Source: a virus. From it: a stretch of DNA of 24,327 bases. A program made the position numbers and the translations under genes. The stretch spans positions 1 through 24,327 of IMG/VR virus record IMGVR_UViG_3300030104_000103, one strand, 5' to 3'. Within the stretch, counting starts at the first letter, position 1; every line of letters begins with the position of its first letter. The notes under the pieces were generated by a model. It had not been told where the DNA came from. It did not search any database and saw only the letters and a program-made list of their open reading frames with translations. Below are positions 5,999 through 11,718 of this stretch, piece by piece.

Positions 5999-7566
5999 TA
6001 GTAATTACTTTCCTTTCTTACCACTGGTTTATATTCTATTTTATCTACATGTAATTGTACAACCTTACATACCTTAAGAGTTTTACCATCTACGTTTAAT
6101 GAATGATCAAACTCTACATTACATTTGTCTTTTAATTTTTGTGCAATCTTTTCTTCTGGTATTTTCCAACCATTGCCTAAGTGTTCAATAAAAGAATTAA
6201 ACCTAAAGTAATGATAGCCTTCTTCTGTATAACAAGAACCATTGTGTATTTGACTACGTTGATGTGCTTGTGGTCCATTAATACAATATTGAAATAGTTC
6301 TTCTTCTAATCTATCTTCTATCTGTGTGCCTTTAGGTGGTGTAATTTTTTGTCCATTTCTACGCCATTCATTTAATTTTGCTCTAAAGTCTTTTGGTTTT
6401 AATGGCTCAAAGTATACACCTGTCTGTTGCCATACTAAATTTAAAACTTCTTTCTGAGTTGTCATCAGTTTTGTATTAGTAATTACTACCTGTATCTTGT
6501 CATCGTTAGGCATAATAACATTAAACCTGTATTCAGGTTCTGCATAAGTTATCATTTCAAAATCTTGTATTTCTGGAAAGACAGAAATGCTATCTGACTT
6601 AACACCAAAAGGTCTTTTGTAACAAAGACTTCGCATACATTTATCTTTGATAGGATCTTCATAGCAAGTGTGTCCTGCAGTTTCTCCTTTCCATGCTTTT
6701 ATTTTAAGATCTAATTTTGCTTTGTCCCAAGGGTTTTCTAAATAACTATAGTTTGCAGCCGATACTTGATCAGGCCATTTGTCTTTGTATTTCTTTTTAG
6801 CAAAGACCATATAGTTGTACATAAACCTATCTCTACCATCATCAAGTTTTGTTTTAGAACACAATGCTAGACATGGTGGACCGTCATCAAATTCTTTGTT
6901 AGTGCCTACTAAGATATTGCTGTGTGTTTCTTCAACAAGTTTATCTAAAGTTTCTTTGTCAATCTTAGATTCGTTAGCAAATTTTATAAATGCTTCTACT
7001 GATAATTTAGAATTGTTTTTGTCTACTGCGTATCTATTAGAATTACCATTGTCATAGTATGGTAAGTTTATAAAGTTTCCTGGTTTTATGTCGCCTTTGT
7101 CATCCTTCTGTAATTCTTTCTGTTTAGGAAAAACCTCTGTCGTAGGCTTTAATCCCAGTGGTAGTAGAAAAGCCTTTAATGCTTCTATCAAATCCACCGT
7201 AGGGATAGCCTCCTTTAAAAATATATAACAATGTAGTCCACCACTTTTAGAAAGTATAGGAACTAATGGTAATTTGTATTGTTGAAATAATGCTAGATAA
7301 TTTTCTATTTTAAATGTTCCGTAGTCTGGTGGGTCAATGTCTATACAACCAAACTGTGCTGTCTTATCAATTCTACAAGGTTGTATACCAATAGATTTTT
7401 TTCCTTGTAAGTGATTTAGATAATCTGAATTAGTGACAGGTCTACCTGCCCATTCGTAGTTAGGTTTAATTTTGTTTTTATCAGTATCTAAAGATGTATT
7501 AGACATGTCGGCCATGCCAAAATCACCTTCATACCCTTTAAACAACTCTATAAATTCTTTATCCAT
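5998..7566 (-). CDS. Archaeo-eukaryotic-type primase-polymerase (AEP superfamily)
   Basis: A 522-residue protein whose N-terminal third has the AEP (PrimPol) catalytic pattern: FGCIDIDPP with D76 and D78 as metal ligands, then KSGGLHCYIF (S106-H112, the sGxH nucleotide-binding motif), EVFPKQ (144-149) and NFINLPYY (164-171). This arrangement is close to the primase domain of TOTE conflict systems and related phage primases. A middle segment carries C232, C236, C301, C310 and C315 (CLALC, then HTC and CMRSLC), a plausible zinc site. The C-terminal part may be a helical primase-associated domain. It would make primers for PolA. A GC-rich hairpin lies directly upstream. No DnaG-type zinc or TOPRIM motif is seen. 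Ends in ESNY, as does the neighbouring putative ssDNA-binding protein. Confidence 0.88.
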   Translation of the reverse strand: MDKEFIELFKGYEGDFGMADMSNTSLDTDKNKIKPNYEWAGRPVTNSDYLNHLQGKKSIGIQPCRIDKTAQFGCIDIDPPDYGTFKIENYLALFQQYKLPLVPILSKSGGLHCYIFLKEAIPTVDLIEALKAFLLPLGLKPTTEVFPKQKELQKDDKGDIKPGNFINLPYYDNGNSNRYAVDKNNSKLSVEAFIKFANESKIDKETLDKLVEETHSNILVGTNKEFDDGPPCLALCSKTKLDDGRDRFMYNYMVFAKKKYKDKWPDQVSAANYSYLENPWDKAKLDLKIKAWKGETAGHTCYEDPIKDKCMRSLCYKRPFGVKSDSISVFPEIQDFEMITYAEPEYRFNVIMPNDDKIQVVITNTKLMTTQKEVLNLVWQQTGVYFEPLKPKDFRAKLNEWRRNGQKITPPKGTQIEDRLEEELFQYCINGPQAHQRSQIHNGSCYTEEGYHYFRFNSFIEHLGNGWKIPEEKIAQKLKDKCNVEFDHSLNVDGKTLKVCKVVQLHVDKIEYKPVVRKESNY

Positions 7567-7580
7567 AATGATCCCGGGTC

Positions 7581-7610
7581 GGGGTAGTTAAACTCTCGCC
7601 TCCCTACCCC
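7581..7610 (-). promoter_or_regulatory. GC-rich hairpin / G-run element upstream of the primase gene
   Basis: The 63-base gap between the 251-aa gene and the primase is unusually GC-rich for this genome. In the transcribed strand it forms a perfect 7-bp stem (GGGGTAG with CTACCCC, loop 16 bases). An alternative stem pairs GGGTAGGG (7609-7602) with CCCGACCC (7583-7576) with one mismatch; the two stems exclude each other. Four G runs (GG, GGGG, GGG, GG) in 7602-7616 could also form a two-layer quadruplex. No U-tract follows, so it is not a classical terminator. A role in attenuation, RNA processing or translational control of the primase is inference. Confidence 0.45.
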
Positions 7611-7621
7611 TATCCTCATAA

Positions 7622-7648
7622 AGAGGAATCTAGTAATTAGATTCTTCT
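7622..7648 (-). repeat. Inverted repeat spanning the stop codon of the 251-aa gene
   Basis: GAATCTA (7626-7632) and TAGATTC (7638-7644) form a 7-bp perfect inverted repeat with a 5-base loop. It extends by three more pairs after one mismatch in the transcribed strand. It lies over the last codons and TAG stop of the 251-aa gene. It is AT-rich and lacks a U-tract, so it could be a weak terminator, an mRNA-stabilising 3' stem or a binding site. Confidence 0.35.
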
Positions 7649-8385
7649 GTAGTTGTAGCTGCAGCGTTACTCTGTTTTAAAGAGTTATGGAATTCTTTCG
7701 CCATTTGATATAGCGATGCGTTATCCACTTTCCTTGCCAGTGATACTCTGTACCCGTGCCAAGTAAAACTCCCTGAGTTTTCAACAGAACTTAAATTATA
7801 AATTCTAGAAAACATAGGTGCCGGTAAAGCTTTGCTAGTTTTAGGATCAGTTTCAAATTGATCTTGCATTAAAGAGTTCCAACCTCTACTCACTTTTAGT
7901 TGAGTAGATTTCATAGCCATTAAAGCTTTTTCTGGTTTCTCTCCGTTAATGATTACAAAATGATTTGCTGTTTTGATAATTTCATTACCATTATCTAAAC
8001 AATCTTTTCCTTGAGCATTCTTTTTTGTTTTAAGAAGAATATCAGCTCCTCTGTCAGGACTGACAGGTCTGCCCTCTCTTCTTTCAAAAGGTGCCCACTC
8101 TGGAAATGTCAATTTGTAAAAGCAAGGTATAATTTCTATACCCTTCTCTCCATCATACAGTCTTTTAGTTACTGTATTATAGAACATTCCTGCTTCTGCT
8201 CCTTCAACATAGTTCGCATGTTTCTTTTTAGTTTCATCCGAACCGCTTTGTAATAACTTAAGAAATGGTAAAGCTAAATCGTCTTTATCAATTGTCTCAA
8301 GTCCAGCACCAGCGTCTTGAATAAAATTCAATTCTGCCGGTAAGTTACCTTCTTTTTTAGTAACGTCACTTGTTTCTTGTGTCAT
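7630..8385 (-). CDS. Conserved phage protein, possible single-stranded DNA-binding protein
   Basis: A 251-residue soluble protein of a family common in replication and recombination modules of phages. Recognisable blocks are LALPFLKLLQSGSDE near residue 37-51, EGAEAGMFYNTVTKRLYDGEKG, and a central FPEWAPFERREG. The position just before the primase, helicase and polymerase, and a low-complexity polar C-terminus (NAAATTTEESNY), fit an ssDNA-binding protein, but the tail is not strongly acidic like SSB or T7 gp2.5. I place it in that role by context only. AGGA about 9 bases upstream supports the start, one base after the previous stop. It shares its last four residues, ESNY, with the primase. 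Confidence 0.75.
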   Translation of the reverse strand: MTQETSDVTKKEGNLPAELNFIQDAGAGLETIDKDDLALPFLKLLQSGSDETKKKHANYVEGAEAGMFYNTVTKRLYDGEKGIEIIPCFYKLTFPEWAPFERREGRPVSPDRGADILLKTKKNAQGKDCLDNGNEIIKTANHFVIINGEKPEKALMAMKSTQLKVSRGWNSLMQDQFETDPKTSKALPAPMFSRIYNLSSVENSGSFTWHGYRVSLARKVDNASLYQMAKEFHNSLKQSNAAATTTEESNY

Positions 8386-8386
8386 G

Positions 8387-8953
8387 TTATTTGTTCCTTG
8401 TTATTTTTGTTTTGTTTCCCTTAAACAGATTAAAATGTTCAGAAGGCAAATCTCCACCACTTTCAACTCGCTCTCTGTACAGTGCTTTTAATGTCATAGG
8501 TTCTACCTTTAATTTTTGTTGTGGTTGGTAGCCTTGACTTTCTGCAAGGTTAGCATAAGTGCTAGCCTTATCATCTTCGCCACGACCAAAGGAAACAGTA
8601 ATCTCATTCTTAATAAGATCACCCAGGTCATTGTCTCGAAGCCATCTAAACGCATTCTCCTTTTGTGCTACAGGAATTGTTGCGCTATAAACTTCTTTAA
8701 CTTCTATGGCAGAACCATCTTGAAGTTTAAGAGTTTTTAATTTCATCTGATCCATAATTTCAGGGATCACTTCTGCTGATATTTTATCTGCTTGAGCTTT
8801 CTTTTGTTTTAAAAGATGCTCCTCTTTTTCTATTTCAGATTCTAATCGTTGCAAATCTAAAACATATTTAGATAAATTATCTACGTTTGCTAATTCATTC
8901 ACTTGTTCTGGTGAATCTTCTACAAACATTTGTTGTAGGTTTTCATTACTCAT
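8387..8953 (-). CDS. Conserved phage replication-module protein, unknown function (188 aa)
   Basis: A 188-residue protein: an acidic N-terminus, a coiled-coil segment (about residues 26-57, KYVLDLQRLESEIEKEEHLL onward), a central FGRGEDDKA block and a C-terminal block (TLKALYRERVESGGDLPSEH followed by FNLFKGNKTKI) that recurs in many phage proteins of this position. Function is not known. AAGGAG 6 bases upstream is a strong ribosome site. The start overlaps the 122-aa gene end by 8 bases. It probably belongs to the same operon as the putative ssDNA-binding protein and primase. Confidence 0.75.
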   Translation of the reverse strand: MSNENLQQMFVEDSPEQVNELANVDNLSKYVLDLQRLESEIEKEEHLLKQKKAQADKISAEVIPEIMDQMKLKTLKLQDGSAIEVKEVYSATIPVAQKENAFRWLRDNDLGDLIKNEITVSFGRGEDDKASTYANLAESQGYQPQQKLKVEPMTLKALYRERVESGGDLPSEHFNLFKGNKTKITRNK

Positions 8954-9305
8954 CTATTTCTCCTTTCTCGTATAGATTTATTCTTATTGGATAGTACGTG
9001 CTTTCCTGTCTGTCCCATTTTAACAAATTATAAATTCCATTTGTTATATCGGATACTACTGAACATGCAATTCCAATTATAGCTGGATCGCCTGTTAATA
9101 ATAAATAATCTTCTTGCGTAAAGTTTTTTAACTTTTGTCTAAGATTATAAATTATAGGTCCAGGACTGAAAATTATTTGGGAATCTTCTTTCAACAAGAC
9201 TTTTATATCGCCATGTTTTTGAGCACCCATAATATTTATTTTAGGTCTACCTATTCTAGTGCCTGGAATTTCTTGGATAACATATACTTTTGATCTGTCT
9301 TTCAT
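8946..9305 (-). CDS. Conserved marine-phage protein, first gene of the replication operon (about 119 aa)
   Basis: A soluble protein with blocks KVYVIQEIPGTRIGRPKINI, GAQKHGDIKVLL, DYLLLTGDPAIIGIA and LLKWDRQESTYYPIRINLY. It resembles a conserved family that opens the replication modules of marine phages; its function is unknown. I choose ATG 9305-9303 as the start. The frame extends to a TTG at 9314, but the predicted minus-strand transcription start (about 9306, from the -10 box at 9318-9313) would leave that TTG outside the mRNA. No Shine-Dalgarno precedes either start, so the transcript is predicted to be leaderless or nearly so. Confidence 0.78.
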   Translation of the reverse strand: MKDRSKVYVIQEIPGTRIGRPKINIMGAQKHGDIKVLLKEDSQIIFSPGPIIYNLRQKLKNFTQEDYLLLTGDPAIIGIACSVVSDITNGIYNLLKWDRQESTYYPIRINLYEKGEIDE

Positions 9306-9307
9306 GC

Positions 9308-9341
9308 TTGACAATATAGGGACTAATCATTATATTGTCAA
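9308..9341. promoter_or_regulatory. Interlocked divergent promoter built on an 11-bp perfect inverted repeat
   Basis: TTGACAATATA (9308-9318) is repeated exactly, inverted, as TATATTGTCAA (9331-9341) around a 12-base centre. On the plus strand this gives -35 TTGACA (9308-9313), a 17-base spacer and -10 TATATT (9331-9336). On the minus strand it gives -35 TTGACA (9341-9336), a 17-base spacer and -10 TATATT (9318-9313). Each strand's -35 therefore overlaps the other's -10. Both are near-consensus sigma-70 promoters. They drive the plus-strand helicase (start 9357) and the minus-strand replication operon (start 9305). The geometry predicts that RNA polymerase can use only one direction at a time; the palindrome could also be an operator for a dimeric repressor. 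Confidence 0.85.
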
Positions 9342-9356
9342 CTAGAAAGAAGAACT

Positions 9357-10787
9357 ATGAATTATAAATTTAAAACTAAACCTTACGCGCATCAAATGAC
9401 TGCGTTAGAAAAGTCGTGGAACAAAAAAGTATTTGCGTACTTTATGGAAATGGGAACAGGTAAAACAAAGGTCGCTATAGATAATATAGCTATGTTGTAT
9501 GATAATGGTAAAATCAATGGTGCCTTAATTATTGCACCCAAAGGTGTGTATAAAAACTGGTATTCTCAAGAAATACCCACACATTTACCTGACCATATTA
9601 AACCTATTACTGTGTTATGGCAGTCTTTAATTAATAAAACACAACAAGATAAACTAGATACCTTATTTAAAACAGGTCATGATCTACATATATTAGTTAT
9701 GAATGTAGAGGCTTTTTCTACTAAAAAAGGTGTAGACTTTGCTGCTCGTTTTTTAAATTCTCACAATACTTATATGGCTATTGATGAGTCTACTACTATT
9801 AAAAACCCTGGTGCTAAACGTACAAAAAATATTGTATCTTTAGGTAAAGCTGCAAAGTACAGACGTATTCTTACAGGTTCACCAGTTACAAAATCACCAT
9901 TAGATTTATATAAACAATGTGAGTTTTTAGATGAATATTTATTAGACCATTCTTCTTATTATACATTTAGAACTAGATACGCAGTAATGCGTAAAGCTAT
10001 GTTTAATGGTAGATCCGTAGAAATAGTTGTTGGCTATAAAAATTTAGGAGAACTATCTGACAAACTAAAACCTTTTTCTTATCGTGTGTTAAAAGATGAT
10101 TGTTTAGATTTGCCTAAAAAAACTTTTATGAAACGTATAATTACATTATCTGCAGAACAAGACAAATTATACAAACAAATGAAACAAATGGCTTTAGCAC
10201 AACTCAATGGCAAAATGGTTACTAGTGCTAGTGCACTAACGCAATTAATGCGTCTACATCAAATAACTTGTGGTCATTTTAAAGCCGATGATGGTTCAAT
10301 ACAAACTATTAAAAACAATAGACTTAACGAGATTATGGAGCTGTTAGAAGAAGTAGAAGGTAAAGCAGTCATATGGGCCCACTATCAATACGACGTACAT
10401 GAATTAGTAAAAGCTATAAGTAAAGAATATGGAGAAGAAAGCGTAGTTACTTACTATGGATTAACGCCACAAGAGGAAAGACAGGACAATATTAAGAGAT
10501 TTCAGGATGACCCTAAGTGCCGGTTTCTTGTTGGAACCCCCTCTACGGGCGGCTATGGGATCACTTTAACGGCTGCTAGCACCATGATTTACTATTCTAA
10601 CGGATATGACCTAGAAAAACGTCAACAATCAGAAGCTAGAATTGATAGGATAGGACAAGAAAAACCCATGACATACATAGATATTATATGCGAAGATACG
10701 GTAGATGAACGTATTGTAAAAGCTTTACGTAAAAAAATAAACATAGCAACAGAGATAATGGGAGAACAATTAAAAGAATGGATATAA
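9357..10787 (+). CDS. SNF2-like superfamily 2 DNA helicase/translocase
   Basis: A 476-residue SF2 ATPase. The Q-motif region is PYAHQMTALE (9-18), motif I EMGTGKT (31-37), motif II DEST (143-146, a DEAH-box variant), motif III TGSP (173-176), motif V GTPSTGGYGITLT (about 393-405) and motif VI QSEARIDRIGQ (424-434). The RIGQ form of motif VI and the order of motifs are those of SNF2-family translocases, and compact versions are common in phages. These proteins track on double-stranded DNA, remodel protein-DNA complexes and aid replication or recombination. It is the first of only two plus-strand genes in the window, transcribed from the divergent promoter at 9308-9341 with a purine-rich AGAAAGAAG ribosome site 4 bases before ATG. 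Confidence 0.95.
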   Translation: MNYKFKTKPYAHQMTALEKSWNKKVFAYFMEMGTGKTKVAIDNIAMLYDNGKINGALIIAPKGVYKNWYSQEIPTHLPDHIKPITVLWQSLINKTQQDKLDTLFKTGHDLHILVMNVEAFSTKKGVDFAARFLNSHNTYMAIDESTTIKNPGAKRTKNIVSLGKAAKYRRILTGSPVTKSPLDLYKQCEFLDEYLLDHSSYYTFRTRYAVMRKAMFNGRSVEIVVGYKNLGELSDKLKPFSYRVLKDDCLDLPKKTFMKRIITLSAEQDKLYKQMKQMALAQLNGKMVTSASALTQLMRLHQITCGHFKADDGSIQTIKNNRLNEIMELLEEVEGKAVIWAHYQYDVHELVKAISKEYGEESVVTYYGLTPQEERQDNIKRFQDDPKCRFLVGTPSTGGYGITLTAASTMIYYSNGYDLEKRQQSEARIDRIGQEKPMTYIDIICEDTVDERIVKALRKKINIATEIMGEQLKEWI

Positions 10788-10987
10788 TTAAAATTTATAA
10801 AAACAATCGTGGGACTATTCTTAGAACGTTGGTCTATACCATAGGACATTTTTTTATCGCTGCTGGAACTCTCTTAGTTTTATCTGATGTGCCTGTAATA
10901 ATAGCAATGACTGATGCTATAGTAGAACCTTTGTTAAATTCAATTTGGTATTTTGTTTTAGACAAATGGTGGGCTAGTAAATCTTAG
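10778..10987 (+). CDS. Small membrane protein, DUF2061-like
   Basis: A 69-residue protein: a basic N-terminus (MDIIKIYKNNRGTILRTLVY), a hydrophobic helix (about residues 20-45, GHFFIAAGTLLVLSDVPVII) and a second hydrophobic segment ending in NSIWYFVLDKWW. The pattern resembles DUF2061-type small membrane proteins, with a conserved Glu-Pro and a Trp-rich end. Function is unknown. Its start overlaps the helicase gene by 10 bases, so it depends on the same plus-strand transcript. The gene stops at 10987 and the next gene converges on it. Confidence 0.7.
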   Translation: MDIIKIYKNNRGTILRTLVYTIGHFFIAAGTLLVLSDVPVIIAMTDAIVEPLLNSIWYFVLDKWWASKS

Positions 10988-11025
10988 AAAATGTAGGACT
11001 CGTATACGTAGCGCGCTGGAATTTT
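10988..11025. other. Convergent intergenic gap, no clear terminator
   Basis: Between the plus-strand membrane-protein gene and the minus-strand peptidase gene lie 38 bases. They contain two 8-base self-complementary motifs (CGTATACG at 11001-11008 and AGCGCGCT at 11010-11017) followed by a T tract (11022-11027). This is the place where both convergent transcripts should end, but the palindromes lack loops and I can draw only weak hairpins, so no terminator is called. Confidence 0.4.
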
Positions 11026-11511
11026 TTATTCTACGACTTTACCACCAGACCACTTCATTTCTGGTAAACCTTCAGTGTATTTTTTCCCGTCAAAAGTTAA
11101 CACTTGTTTTCTGTTTGAATCTGATTCGTGATAAGATATGTGGACCCATCCCCCTGCAGGATCATCCTTATCGTAGTACTCCATGATGAGCTGGTCAAAG
11201 TCCACGTTATTTTGTAGCCAGTAAGCTGTCTTAATGTTAGGAATGCCAAAAATTTCTAGGTCGACGGCTTGGCCCTTGGCATGCTGCGAAGTTTTTTTGC
11301 TGCCGATCGCTTCACATAATGCTTCACTACGATAGCCGCTAGTAATCGTAACAGGTTTGTCTGCCCACGCACGTAAAGGTTCGAGTACCTCATAACATAG
11401 ATCACCTAAACTTTTTATTTCTGCTGATCCTGGTGTGTTATCTATGCCCTTACGTTGAGCGGTCATTGAATTGGTCATCTCTCTAAGAGTAAAATGTTTT
11501 GAAAGTTGCAT
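11026..11511 (-). CDS. M15-family zinc peptidase (probable endolysin)
   Basis: A 161-residue peptidoglycan peptidase of the M15 (D-Ala-D-Ala carboxypeptidase / L-Ala-D-Glu endopeptidase) group. The zinc motif SQHAKGQAVDLE gives H77 and D84, and GGWVHISY gives the third ligand H124. The conserved TSGYR lies at 57-61. It begins MQLSKHFTLREM, a common opening of phage M15_3 endopeptidases. It has no signal peptide, so it would need a holin or other membrane lesion; the 65-aa membrane protein immediately upstream is the obvious partner. No Shine-Dalgarno is seen before the ATG, which lies 9 bases after the previous stop, suggesting coupled translation. Confidence 0.92.
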   Translation of the reverse strand: MQLSKHFTLREMTNSMTAQRKGIDNTPGSAEIKSLGDLCYEVLEPLRAWADKPVTITSGYRSEALCEAIGSKKTSQHAKGQAVDLEIFGIPNIKTAYWLQNNVDFDQLIMEYYDKDDPAGGWVHISYHESDSNRKQVLTFDGKKYTEGLPEMKWSGGKVVE

Positions 11512-11520
11512 AAAAATTTT

Positions 11521-11718
11521 TTATTGTGTGTTTGATAATAACATAAATATCATATTAGCCATACCCATAATTAACATTCCTGCGGACACTAATACAATTT
11601 TTTCAAGCCTACTTATTTGTGTCTCTATTTTGTGAATCTTGTCATGAGTTTGTTTTTGCATAATTCTACAAAGTTTCTCATGAGATTCTATTTTTTGTAA
11701 TGCGTTATCTTTAGCCAT
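11521..11718 (-). CDS. Coiled-coil membrane protein, holin or holin-accessory (XhlA-like layout)
   Basis: A 65-residue protein with a charged helical N-terminal half (ALQKIESHEKLCRIMQKQTH and onward to ISRLEKI) and one C-terminal transmembrane helix (about residues 42-61, VLVSAGMLIMGMANMIFMLL). This layout matches XhlA-type haemolysin or holin-accessory proteins. It is placed between the large ejection protein and the M15 endolysin, so a role in lysis is likely but is inferred from context. Its ATG overlaps the stop of the 1575-aa gene (TAATG). Confidence 0.7.
   Translation of the reverse strand: MAKDNALQKIESHEKLCRIMQKQTHDKIHKIETQISRLEKIVLVSAGMLIMGMANMIFMLLSNTQ

Noticed and set aside
9306-9314. 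TTG start for the first replication-operon gene
   Set aside because: The predicted transcript starts at about 9306, so this codon would not be in the mRNA; it is also part of the palindromic promoter.
10988-11030. Bidirectional terminator between the converging genes
   Set aside because: The palindromes CGTATACG and AGCGCGCT have no loop, and the best longer pairing is only 5 bp around a 19-base loop.
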